Positions 35,301 to 45,492 of a stretch of 64,000 bases of DNA are shown here, piece by piece. Numbering within the stretch: the stretch's first letter is position 1; each line of letters opens with the position of its first letter. Under the pieces are notes generated by a model, which did no database searches, was not told the DNA's origin, and worked only from the letters and a program-made list of their open reading frames with translations. The DNA is from Lenzites betulinus (Eukaryota > Basidiomycota > Agaricomycetes > Polyporales > Polyporaceae), in contig JABYQU010000004.1 in the NCBI GenBank assembly GCA_022264855.1, positions 1,140,104 through 1,204,103 of the forward strand. The letters run 5' to 3'. Made by a program: the position numbers and the translations under genes.

Positions 35301-36246
35301 CCGTTGGGTGTATGTGCAGAAAATACGAGAAGTAGCCGAGTAGCTTGCGGGGGAATGAATAGGGATCTTCGGAGTTGATGAGATCGTCGGAGTTGGTGGG
35401 ATCCTCAGGCATTGCAAGGACGGGAGCGGTAGGTGAGTGTAAGAGGAGGGAAATGATCCGCATGAAAGGGGCCTGCAAGGAAGTTTGATTTTGGACGGGG
35501 TTATAACGCGAGGGGCCCGCACGGGTGCCGGCGCGACTTAATGGGCTATGCTGTCGTGGCCTCTTTAAGGAAGCAGACGCGTCAAGTCTTGTTTGACGAA
35601 GGGGTGTGCTGCTACCGGCGGAAATTGACTGATCGGGGTCTGACGCCGTGTCCGAATTGCTTCGTGAAGTAGATACTAGGAAGTGGATGTCTTCCGCCAA
35701 TTCACGTCGCGGGGGGCGTCCTAGAACGATGTTGAAGCTGAGAGCGAGAAGCGCGTGCCAATCACGATCATGTAGCCCTTGTAGATGGGGTCGCCACGTG
35801 ATTATAGACTCGATTGCGTGGGCGTAGTCGGAAGCAACAGCAGCGACGATTCTGCCATCGTGGGCGATCCCGTCGAACAGATGTGAGAGTAACGACTTCA
35901 GCACGGAAGAGGTCAGTAGCTCCTTGCTGATCTGGGCTAGGAAGCGTATGGTTCCTGCAGTTTCTGTGAGTCTGCCGACAGAACGGTCATGTGTATCTGC
36001 GTCGTTGAGAGCAGATACGGAGCCTAGCTTGGTGATACACTTCGTCAGCTGAGCCCTGTATGCTTGGAAAAGAGCTTGGAAAAGAGCGAGCCAAGCCTTC
36101 GGGTTGTTTCCGAAGCCATGGAGGGTCGAGGGGAGAGAAAAGGTTTGCCTGATGTTCTTCACAGCCTTCTCCCGGACTGTCTCTCTGTCGCTCTGCAGAT
36201 CTTTGAGTTCGTCAGCAAGGAGAGTAGCTTTGTCCGTCCTAGACAT
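26398..36246 (-). CDS. tel1: serine/threonine protein kinase TEL1 (ATM), 3,096 aa
   Basis: ATM-family PI3K-like protein kinase, recruited by MRN to double-strand breaks and needed for telomere maintenance. Eleven exons: 36246-34834, 34782-33334, 33271-32406, 32350-29336, 29286-28896, 28845-27697, 27641-27424, 27374-27044, 26990-26800, 26736-26489 and 26417-26398; phases sum exactly to 3,096 aa, close to human ATM (3,056). N-terminus: [20 protein letters not shown], the TAN-type start. Long alpha-helical solenoid and FAT region through about residue 2,700. Kinase: [19 protein letters not shown], catalytic [17 protein letters not shown], then [11 protein letters not shown] followed by the [15 protein letters not shown] block. 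The FATC ends [13 protein letters not shown]: the final 20-nt exon supplies GWAPHW, which confirms the 3' end. The sequence reads HIDLGIAFE where many kinases have DFG; this HIDLG form is normal for ATM. Confidence 0.96.
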
Positions 36247-36832
36247 TAGCCTTCTCCATTTTGTCGAAAGTGAGCCGACATCTTTGTAGTCTAGAGACGG
36301 ACAGCAGTGAAGATACTTGCCTGGAGGGATGATAGAGCGCGGAGCGAGTGTAGCTAGCCCTAGGGAAGATACAAGCTGGCGCCGTAGTACTAGTACTGCC
36401 ACTAGTGGGTGTCCTCAATAAAGTGCTCTCTCAAGCAAATATTATCTGGGACGCTCTGGGAGATCTCAGATTCACGCGTTCAATGGGCGCCAAGGTATTG
36501 ACGCGTTATTGATTCTTGTTTGGTCAGCTACATTGAGCGCTTACCATGCTACCGCTGCCTTTCGTGACTGCGGCAGCCACTGGACCACGCCAGGTCTCCT
36601 CCTTTCGCCACTGCAGCTAGTACTTGTCTCTCGTCGCCTCATGCTGATATTACATCCCTTACCACCGAATTTCTGATCAAGAATCATATCTCGCTTCCAA
36701 AATTTGAGTGGCACCGGCCCGCATATACTCTGCCACACTCAGCACTGTCAGCGTCGGTGCGTGCGGACCAGTCATCATTGCACGCTTTGCTCTGAAACAC
36801 CGCCTGGTCATACAGCGTGCTACGAAATCGCC
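36247..36832. promoter_or_regulatory. divergent intergenic promoter region, TEL1 / F-box gene
   Basis: 586 bp between the TEL1 start (minus) and the F-box start (plus). It must hold both promoters. No TATA box stands out, and the open frames within it are not conserved. Confidence 0.5.
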
Positions 36833-38542
36833 ATGGAGAACGGCGCTCTCTTCACCACGCGCAAGGCTCTGGAGAATGAGATCGCTACGCACACTCGGGC
36901 AATCATAGACCTCAAAGGCCGTCTAAACACCATGACGACTATTGCCCGCCTGCCGCCTGAGCTCCTCTCGGAAATATTCCTCCAAATCACCAAGGAAGCT
37001 TATGACGATCATCGTGATTGCCACCGTCCCTACTATGGCGCTTCCCGCTTCTACGCATGGGTACGGGTGGCCCATGTTTGTCACAGCTGGCGTTCTGTCG
37101 CTCTCAACACACCTCGACTGTGGGGTTACGTTATTCTCACACGAAGACAGGTCGTCGAGGACGTCCTTGCGCTCTCCAAGAAGGCGCCCTTGCTGGTTTC
37201 CGCGTCCCTCATGAACACTGCAGACGAGCGGGCGCAAATCATGGATAAGATCGCGCAGGAGTCCGCTCGATTGCAAGAACTTCGTCTGTCGGGTCCCGCG
37301 CGGTTTGTACAAGATTTGTGTTCGAAGCTCACAGGTACTGCCAACATCCTCGAGACCCTGGCCCTGTCAGACAACGGCGATCACTTTCACTCCAACGCCG
37401 GCGATACGACTTTATCAGCCGTCTTTCGCCGAGCACGGTTTCAACGCCTGCGCTCATTGGAGATGCGCCGCCTCTTGTTCAATTGGGCAGCCCCTATATT
37501 CTCCAGCAGTCTCACGCGTCTTATCCTGTCATGCTCCTCTGGTTCGCAATCCCTGATAGGCTCCTTTGACGAACTGCTCTCCGCCCTACAAACGATGCAT
37601 AACCTTGAGTTCCTGGAACTCGAGGACGCCATCCCCCCTCTCCCAGTCGGAGTCACGGCTCTCCCAACGCCTCAATGCACTGTCGCTCTTCCCAAACTGC
37701 GACGTATCACCCTGATCGGACAGAGCCTTGACTGTGCCAACCTCATTCACCATCTCTCTCTGTCGCCGACGACGCGTACGACTGTCGTAGGTCGTGGCAA
37801 TGGTGGTGCCCAGCAGCTCATCAGCGTCGTGGGCGAGCGTGTGGTTCGTGACAAGCCGCTCCTTACTGTGCGCCTTTCCCGGATGTACGGCACGAAACTG
37901 CAACTTCGAGGTTGGCGCAAAGTAGTCGAACAGGGCGCCCTCGAGCCATGTGTAGAGCTTCAGCTCGATGCGCTAGCGTACCCCTCTCTGGCGAGTCACC
38001 TTGTTCGAGACAGCAAGATGTTACCGAAAGTACGCAACCTGGAGATCGACTCGCAGTATCACGACTGGCGCTGGAGGGACGTCTTTACCGGCATGCCAAA
38101 CCTTCGAACACTGTCTGTTTGCGGTGACGTACGAAACGACTTCGTTGCTGCTCTTTCGGTGACGCGCAAGGGGAAGAAGAATCGACCTCCATCCATGATA
38201 CTCCCGCACCTGCGAGTGGTGAACTTCACTGGGACCCGTATGTGCAATCCGGACTACGACCACGTTCCCGAGTTCCTTGACAAGCTAGAGGATTGGCTTC
38301 TCTTGCGCTGCAATTACAACCTCCCCATCGACAAGCTCCGCTTGACCGACTGCCTCAACTTCTGCGAAGAAGACGCTGCGCGGCTCGACGGGGTTGTCCC
38401 GTACTTGGACTGGGATGGCCTGGAGCAGTACGAGAGCGAGGACGAGGAGGACGAGGACGAGGACGAGGACATGTTCTACGAAGAGGGGTGGGACTACGAT
38501 TACTACGACGACTATTACGGCGATCCTTGGGGCTTTTTCTGA
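36833..38542 (+). CDS. F-box protein with acidic C-terminal tail, 569 aa
   Basis: Predicted SCF ubiquitin-ligase receptor, single exon. The chosen ATG (CGCCATGG) starts MENGALFTTRKALENEIATH, the coiled-coil leader that precedes the F-box in this family. The frame is open further upstream to 36704, but that part lacks protein character. The F-box is at about residues 38-85 (IARLPPELLSEIFLQITKEA), followed by WVRVAHVCHSWRSVALNTPR, the family's signature. Leucine-rich segments continue to about residue 530 (LRRITLIGQSLDCANLIHHL, VRNLEIDSQYHDW). The last 40 residues are extremely acidic and then Tyr/Asp-rich, ending GDPWGFF. Close in layout to the next gene at 39379, so the two look like a tandem duplication. 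Confidence 0.88.
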   Translation: MENGALFTTRKALENEIATHTRAIIDLKGRLNTMTTIARLPPELLSEIFLQITKEAYDDHRDCHRPYYGASRFYAWVRVAHVCHSWRSVALNTPRLWGYVILTRRQVVEDVLALSKKAPLLVSASLMNTADERAQIMDKIAQESARLQELRLSGPARFVQDLCSKLTGTANILETLALSDNGDHFHSNAGDTTLSAVFRRARFQRLRSLEMRRLLFNWAAPIFSSSLTRLILSCSSGSQSLIGSFDELLSALQTMHNLEFLELEDAIPPLPVGVTALPTPQCTVALPKLRRITLIGQSLDCANLIHHLSLSPTTRTTVVGRGNGGAQQLISVVGERVVRDKPLLTVRLSRMYGTKLQLRGWRKVVEQGALEPCVELQLDALAYPSLASHLVRDSKMLPKVRNLEIDSQYHDWRWRDVFTGMPNLRTLSVCGDVRNDFVAALSVTRKGKKNRPPSMILPHLRVVNFTGTRMCNPDYDHVPEFLDKLEDWLLLRCNYNLPIDKLRLTDCLNFCEEDAARLDGVVPYLDWDGLEQYESEDEEDEDEDEDMFYEEGWDYDYYDDYYGDPWGFF

Positions 38543-39378
38543 AGGTCACGTAGGAAAGGTACGACTCAATTTCGACCATAGCATAACATAACATCATGAC
38601 TGATCGGTATGAACCCCACAGTCGATGAATACGTCGCCGAAACCAGACTTACCGCATGTTGTAGATTACAGACCGCTTGTGCCAGTGATCGGCTTCGTTA
38701 CTCTGTATTCTTATTACTCTACCAATGTTGCATACCTTCACGGTTACACGTTACACACTTGTAAAGATCCTGCCCTTCTACTATCCACATAGATTACACT
38801 CGCGACATTGCTACATGAACTTGAAGGCTTGAGTACGAGTCGTGGTCGACGTCGACGACAACGCCCATCCCTAGCCAGCGTACATTTTGCGCTTGCCTGT
38901 ATCGATAGATCTCTATATAAGTCCCAACACCTTATATACGCGTTCAGGCTTTTATACTGACGCAGTGGCATTTCACGACGTGCATTTCACTGAGACGTTG
39001 AGACAACTCAAGCCCCCTCTAGTAACTTGAAGTCCTTTTCGCGCAAGAGACTAACTTGTTTGGACGTATTTGTCTCGATGCTCATGTTGTGTTCAATCTA
39101 GATCTAGTGTACTGTACTAGCGCTTCCCCGACCCGAACCTGACGAGCACTTTCACTGGTCGGACTCCCAGTCACCCCTTGCAGTACAGCAGAACCAGCCG
39201 TACACTACTATACAAGCAAAGTCACACCTCTCTTGCGACGGGCATCTGCTCGCATTCACCCTGTGCATATCCCACTGACCTGCAACTACTCCGAGTCCCG
39301 CTATCACATGTAAGCATGTACTGCCCATTATACAATGTTAGCGTGTACGCTCATGTAGAGGCTTCCAGCGACCAGTCG
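38543..39378. other. intergenic region between two F-box genes
   Basis: 836 bp with no supported gene. A TATATAA motif at 38914-38920 lies 459 bp before the next ATG and is the best promoter candidate for the downstream F-box gene. Confidence 0.5.
38914..38920 (+). promoter_or_regulatory. TATA box candidate
   Basis: TATATAA upstream of the F-box gene at 39379. The distance is long, so either a long leader or a leader intron would be needed. Motif evidence only. Confidence 0.35.
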
Positions 39379-41150
39379 ATGTCTTCACGGCCCCTACCCT
39401 CGATGCGCGGCGATAGTGTCAGTGCCCATGCGCGGAAATCTTTGGAAGACCAGATCCTTGTCCACGAGAAATCTATTCTCGAGTTGAAAACCCGCATCAA
39501 CCGATTGGCGCTAACGACTCGTCTGCCCCCGAGATCATGTCGGAGATCTTTACTCTAGTCGCTACGGAGCACTATGAGTCGCGACGCTGGGCTGTATACG
39601 GCATACGGCACCCCTACGGATGGATTGCTCTGACGCATGTCTGTCGCGCGTGGCGCGAGATCGCTCTCAACACACCCAGGCTATGGAGCCGAATTGTCTT
39701 GAAGCGCCCCGAGATGGCCACCGAGGCTCTGGCTCGCTCGAAGAAGGCGCCCTTATCGTTCTTGGTTCAATTGACCAACCCCCCCGAATCACAGGTCGAT
39801 GTGTTGGAAAAGGTCATCCAGGAGTCAGAGAGACTCGTACAACTACAGATTTCCAGTCAATCCCGCCTTGTGTACTGGCTATCATCGAAATGGGAGTTGG
39901 CGGCACCCTTCTTGGAGGATATCACGATCACCACGGACCTCACGCAGCTGGGCAACGACTCGGATATACCCTCCCTCCCCCTCTCCCCCAAGTTCTTCTC
40001 TGGAAAAACGCCGAGTCTCCGCCGCCTAAAGCTTTGCATGGTACCTTTCGATTGGACCCATCCATTCTTCTGCTCCACGCTCAGGACTCTCGACATTCAA
40101 GCTCCGTATGATCTGAGGTCGAATCCTGCCGAATTCTCGCAGCTTCTCCTGGCTTTCGAGCGGATGCCTCTGTTGGAGTCCGTCAACCTGCACGAGGGGA
40201 TCCCCCATTTGCCGGAGGGGCTTGCCCAGCTACCGGCGGAAGCGGCTCGTTCTGTTGTCCTTCCCAACCTCCGTTCCCTCGAAGTGGTATCAAACACCCA
40301 AGACGCTGCCAACTTTCTTCGGCATCTTGCATTTCCCTCTAGCGCACAGTTTTTCGTTTGTGGACTCACACCAGTTGGCGCAGAGAGCCTCATACAGGTC
40401 TTCAGCGACCGTCTTAGTGGAGGCCCGCCACGCCGTACCATGCGGATTGAGCAACCATACCCCTCGCAGATCGAGGTGGATGTTTGGAACGGATGCGTAG
40501 AATTGGGCGCCCTTGACCAAGCCGACCGCCCTCGTCCGGACGCACAACTGGCCATGGAAGTCAGCCTCTCCGGGCCGCAATCCCACACGCTACAAACGCT
40601 GGCAGTCAATACCGCCTTTTTGCCCGAGTTGCACCGATTGGATATGGACCTAATCACTAGCGGCTGGGACTATAAGACACTCTTTCGGCGACTTCCGGCG
40701 CTTCAAGTCTTGTCCTTGTCCGGCCCTATCGAATCAAACTTCTTCGACGCCTTCGCTACGCTTGCTAGCTCGGAAGACACGGACGCAGACGCCAATGCTC
40801 CCCTACTACCTTCCCTCCACACTATCGAGCTTCACGGCGCGCGGGTGGGGGGCCTGCAGGCTAGGGATGGCTTGTTGGACTTACTCATTCAGCGGTGCCA
40901 CCTCGGAGTCCCAATCCAGCGACTCGTACTGCGCGCATGCTTCATCAGAGCGGCTGAATTCGTCAGTCGTCTGCGGGAGGTTGTCGTAGATGTGGCCTGG
41001 GACGAATCCGAGCAATCCCAGCGAGAGGACTACTTCGACCCGAGCATCATCGGCGCTCATCGATTCCCGCTGGAGCAGTTCATGGCACTCGAGGACGATG
41101 GCTTATTGAACATGTTGTTCAACGATGGCGAGCCCATACTCGCATTCTAA
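39379..41150 (+). pseudogene. F-box protein gene interrupted by a one-base frameshift
   Basis: Tandem relative of the gene at 36833. The first frame, from ATG 39379, gives MSSRPLPSMRGDSVSAHARK, then LEDQILVHEKSILELKTRIN and LALTTRLPP, the usual coiled-coil leader and start of the F-box. The F-box should continue EIMSEIFTLVA, but that part is in another frame (39537-41150). The break lies at a run of five C (39526-39530); one more C would restore the F-box consensus reading. No intron signals explain the shift. Downstream the frame is intact for over 530 codons: IALTHVCRAWREIALNTPRL, then leucine-rich repeats to the stop at 41150. The long intact downstream frame suggests a recent mutation, a sequencing error at the C run, or use of the internal ATG at 39537, which would drop half of the F-box. 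Confidence 0.75.
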
Positions 41151-41872
41151 GAATGAAAATATCTTACTCCGTGAGTGCCTTGTTTGGTGGCGGAGTGATG
41201 AAAGAGCTCATACGATATTATGACGTTTCAAGCCGGGGACAGGAGGAAATGACATCAGCCTGCCGTAGACATGTTTGGATGGGTCGCGTCTGCTCGCACT
41301 TTCGACATCAACCTTTCTTCATGTACCGCTCTGGGACATGGGAAATAGTGCGAGGTAGCGTCAGATTCCTGTTTCTAACCCGAGTCTCAGTCAGTATATT
41401 TAATGTACCGCAGATGCATACGATGTGCCTACCAGATCACGTTTACATACACAAGAGTCCCTCCAGGAATCGCTATCTCTTATACATATCACGCTTCGTG
41501 AGTCAATGGGAACTCCTTTCGGTAGCTACCGTATATGTACAAGGCGCCAACGCCGCATACCACGTCATAAATCTCATCGGCGACTCCGTGTTTCGGCGAC
41601 CGAGAGGTTCTTATGAATAAAAGTTGACCATATAGCCAGGACTGATATTATGATCATCACACGCGGTCTTATGTACTGATGATCTTGCACACAAGGTAAC
41701 GATGCCCCCTCTTCCCTATCCACTAAGTGGACGATCCGACTTGACCGTTGGTGAAGACGTGTTCTTCCGGGCCGTCGGCAATATATGCAGCTTCTCGATG
41801 TTTCTTGGGACGCTTCGATACGTCGGGGGAGTGGTCATAAGGCAAAGCCAGTGTCGAAGTTGCATGCAGCAA
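41151..41872. other. intergenic region, no gene seen
   Basis: 722 bp between the convergent ends of the F-box gene and RPB4. Short frames only. It should hold the two 3' UTRs. Confidence 0.5.
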
Positions 41873-42518
41873 TCATGACTGGAACTTGCGCATTGTCTGG
41901 ATCTCGTCAAGGAGAGGCTGCAGTTTGTCGTCATCGATTTTGACGAGGCTGAATGCGGATTGGAGGGTGGTTATATGAGTATTGATTCATAGCGGATGTT
42001 CGAGGACATCGTGCCTTGGAATAATGCTCTTGGATTCCTCTGCCGTCACCGGACAGAGATTTGCAATTTGGGCAATCTCAAACTGCGTGAGATCGGCTTC
42101 TCTGCGCAACGTTCTGAAAGGTTTCCGATTAAAATTAGGCTAATCAACTAGAAGCAAGCCTGGGGTTGATTTACTCTCGAATTGCCGCAGCGGCCTCGGG
42201 CTTGTCGAACTTGGCGAAGGTCTTTACATACTCTAATGTCTTCTTATATACGCTAAAGGGTGAGTATTGTTAGTATGTACCTTTCATAGGATATTGTCTG
42301 CAAACCTGGTGTCGGGAGCAGCTTTCTCAGATGGACGATGTTCCAGGAGGTAACGAACTTCGGAGATGAGCAAACAACCGGCGTTGTTGAATTCTGCGAC
42401 AATCATCGATATAAGGATCACCGAGGCACCCGGTAGTCATAGTGCACAGCGTACCGGCTCCCAGCCTGAGTGCTGAGGCGTCCTCCTCTTCATTTGTTGG
42501 GCGATGTCGCATCGCCAT
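41873..42518 (-). CDS. rpb4: DNA-directed RNA polymerase II subunit RPB4, 134 aa
   Basis: Stalk subunit of RNA polymerase II, which pairs with Rpb7. Five exons: 42518-42455, 42393-42306, 42252-42175, 42113-42015 and 41948-41873; phases sum to 134 aa. Landmarks in order: NEEEDASALRLGAEFNNAGC, CLLISEVRYLLEHR, VYKKTLEYVKTFAKFDKPEA, LTQFEIAQIANLCPVTAEES, and the C-terminus KIDDDKLQPLLDEIQTMRKF. All are typical of the metazoan/basidiomycete short form (human POLR2D 142 aa), without the long linker of the S. cerevisiae protein. The fourth intron begins GC (AG/GCACGA) and ends CATTCAG, a GC-AG intron; no GT donor nearby keeps the frame. Start: the ATG at 42518; a second in-frame ATG two codons later could also be used. 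Divergent from the transporter at 42960. Confidence 0.93.
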
Positions 42519-42959
42519 GATGACAGTAGCTGTCGTAGGAGTAAAGCGGTTGTTTGGGTTTGTTGTGCAAGGGCCTTAGAATATAACATGTACAAACAAC
42601 ATAATACGAGCGCCGGTATGCCGAATTCCTCCCGGCCGGTCGCCCAAAGTCGGTACTGCTCCTCGGAGCTGTGGCCAAGACGTTGATAACCATATTCTCT
42701 TCCACTCTCACTGTTTGGATCCGGCATTTTTCAAGACTGTTTCTGAGTGGTACTGCCACTTACCTAGCCACAAGGGACTATCCCCGGCGCTACGGCCGGC
42801 GACAGGCATAGCTGACAAATCCTGGCCCCGGGTCGCGCTCCCTATTCCGCGCCCACGGCTCAGGCCACTGCTCTCTCACTCGTTTCTCCGGGACACCGCA
42901 AACCTACCTTCAATTTCACCATTTCTTCTGCGGAACATAATCGCGCCGACCCGTACGAA
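42519..42959. promoter_or_regulatory. bidirectional promoter region, RPB4 / amino-acid transporter
   Basis: 441 bp separate the two divergent start codons, so both promoters lie here. There is no clear TATA box on either side; the transporter side is pyrimidine-rich just before its ATG. Confidence 0.5.
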
Positions 42960-44888
42960 ATGGTGCAGCTGTACGGAGCAGCGCAGAGCCATGCGGACCA
43001 GGAAGATGGTGTAGACGTCGAACCACGGGCCTCGCACGAGGAGGACGCACTGTTAGGTCCGGACGCCACGACAAGACGTGCGACGAAGGACGGTCATGCA
43101 ACCCTGTCGAGTAGTATCAGTAATTTGGCGAACACAATCATAGGGAGTGGTGCGTAGTTCAATGCGAGGATTGGCAGCATATGAATGAAACTGGTTGATC
43201 GACAGGCATGTTAACGTTCCCTCTGGTAAGTCTTGTGGATCGCGTGTAGGTCCGTTATTTGATATCTTTTCCACAGGCCTTGGCTTCCGTCGGTATCATA
43301 CCTGGGATGATAACATGCCTGTTCTCAGGCGGCGTCGCTGGGTTTGGACTCTACCTCTTGTCCCTTTGCGCAGCGAAGGCGCCTCATAGACGTGCCTCAT
43401 TCTTTGCCGTGGCTGAATTGACGTTCCCTCGGGCGGCAGTGTTCTTCGACGCAGCTATCGCTATCAAATGTTTTGGCGTGTCGATAAGGTGAAGTGATGC
43501 TCCTGCAACGTTGAAAAGTATACTAATGACAATACTCAGCTACCTAATCATCATCAAGTCTCTTATGCCGAATGTCGTCGCCGCCCTTTATCACGACCTC
43601 ACGTCACCAGATACCAACCCTCCCGCATGGATGCTTTCTGGACAGAACTGGATCACCATTCTCATGATACCTCTTATTCCTTTGGCTTTTCTCCGGAAAC
43701 TGGATAGCCTGAGGCACACCAGTTATGTCGCACTATTCTCAGTCGGTCAGTCGGTATTCTTTCTTTGGTCTGCGCTGTATATTCACGGCCTTCCAGCCTA
43801 CCTGGTGGTTATTGTGATCGTTTGCTATTTCTTCCCCTTGAAGGGTACTCAGGCACCCGGCGAGATTCATCTCATCCACTTCACCCCGAACTTCGTTTCT
43901 ACGTTCCCTGTCCAGGTTTTCGCATATACATGCGCGCAGAACGTAAGTTTGAATTCTACGTCATCGCACTCCATGTTCACCCGCCTTTACAGCTTTTCCC
44001 AATATTCAACGAGATATCGTCGAATACACAGAAGAGAATGAACATAGTGATCGGTACTTCAATTGGCTCCGCAGCTATGATCTACGAGATCATCGCCGTG
44101 TTTGGGTATCTAACGTTCGGCTCCAAGGTACCCGCATTGATAACCTATGAAACTCTGTGCTGATTAAGATGTAGGTTGGCGCCAACATCATCGCCATGTA
44201 CCCATCCACCTCCCTGTTCATCGCCGTGGGGCAATTGGCAATCGCGATACTCGTCATGTTCTCTTATCCCTTGCAAGTTCACCCATGCCGGAATTGCCTG
44301 GATAAGGTTTTCCACGCGGGGCATGTAGCGAGCAAGCAAGCAGGCGACTCGGAGGACGAAGAGCCTGAGGACGAACACGGGGGTAGCCAGGACATGAGCC
44401 CTTTGAAGCATACCTTACTTACAGTTGCCATCGTGGCAAGCGGCTTCACCATCGCATACTTCGTAGACGATTTGCAGATGGGTGCGTGTGCCGTTGGCTT
44501 TTTTACTACTGCTAAACTGACCTATGTTATATGTTGCGTTTGCGTACCACAGTGTTGTCGTTTGTGGGGTCCACGGGGTCAACCACCATCTCTTTCATTC
44601 TGCCTGGTCTCTTCTATTGGAAGGTCAGCGCATCTCACCGCCTTGCGGCCACACACAGGGCTATGTCATTGATCTGTTGTTACATGAACACAGCTTTCGC
44701 ATAATGACCCGAACGCCAACAAGACGCTGTCGAGGGCAGCGCTAAGTCTAGCAATGTATGGCATGTTCATCTTCATATTCTGGTACGTGCGCTTCCCACA
44801 TCTCATCGAGGCAACGACCTGAGGTAGTGCATTCAGTCTCAGTTTCAATATCTATCAAGTGTTGCACTCGTCCCCGACAGCGCATTGA
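42960..44888 (+). CDS. AVT-family (vacuolar) amino-acid transporter, 475 aa
   Basis: Amino acid/auxin permease (AAAP) superfamily, closest in layout to the yeast Avt5/6/7 group of vacuolar transporters and the SLC38 group. Ten exons: 42960-43149, 43206-43225, 43277-43488, 43540-43745, 43797-43942, 43993-44127, 44175-44481, 44553-44623, 44694-44782 and 44837-44888; phases sum to 475 aa. A short cytosolic N-terminus precedes the first helix with the family motif SSISNLANTIIGSGMLTFPL. Further helices include ALASVGIIPGMITCLFSGGV, ISYLIIIKSLMPNVVA, YLVVIVIVCYF, the FAYTCAQNLFPIFNEI segment, MIYEIIAVFGYLTFGSK, and FSYPLQVHPCR before an acidic loop (SEDEEPEDEHG). About 11 membrane segments are expected. 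Substrate and membrane location are inferred from the family. Confidence 0.9.
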
Positions 44889-45009
44889 GTAGATCGAGAA
44901 TTTCACCGGGGCCTCGAACGCGTCCTGGCTGTCGCTCGTATATGACCATCTTTGTAACATACCACACCCGCACATATATTATTTGGCTAGATTAGCCTGA
45001 CGTGTGGAA

Positions 45010-45361
45010 TTAGATCTGTCTGACAACGACCAGCACCGGGTGTTGTGAACAAATGAATTGCGGACCTCGCAACGGAGCGATGCGGGCTGGAGATGCGCAG
45101 AGCGCGCTTGTTTCTCCGTACCCTGCGAAAGTATTGACGGGCGTCTGTGGACATTGTGGTCCTCGGGCGCTTTGGAGAGCAACTGTACTTACCCTCTGAC
45201 CTGATGCACCCCGGGTCGTCCTCCAGCCACACATACACCCACTTCTCTTGTTCTGCTGCAAAAGTTCCTGTATAGGTCACCAGGATAGTCTCTGGTAGGT
45301 GACCTTGTTCTACGTGCTTGTAGCGAGGAACAGCCGTCAAAGTACGCGAGCCAACCCTCAT
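45010..45361 (-). CDS. tentative small protein, 93 aa, two exons
   Basis: Unrecognised. Exon 1 is 45361-45193 and exon 2 is 45122-45010, joined over a GTAAGT...CGCAG intron with matching phase. Exon 1 reads like real protein (PETILVTYTGTFAAEQEKWV, then YVWLEDDPG), while exon 2 is less convincing. An overlapping frame begins MRSLSVKNKDEGWLAYFDG slightly upstream and could be a 5' exon. It lies between the convergent transporter end and the R3H gene start, so an independent promoter would have to overlap the R3H leader. Confidence 0.35.
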
Positions 45362-45492
45362 CCTTGTTCTTCACGCTAAGGCTGCGCATCTCATTTCCTG
45401 ACTCCTAGAACCTGTCATATAGCCCCAGGAGCATATCAACACGCGCGAGACCCTTTAATCTCGTCCCTTCGTCAAGATCAGCGGTAGCAGGA

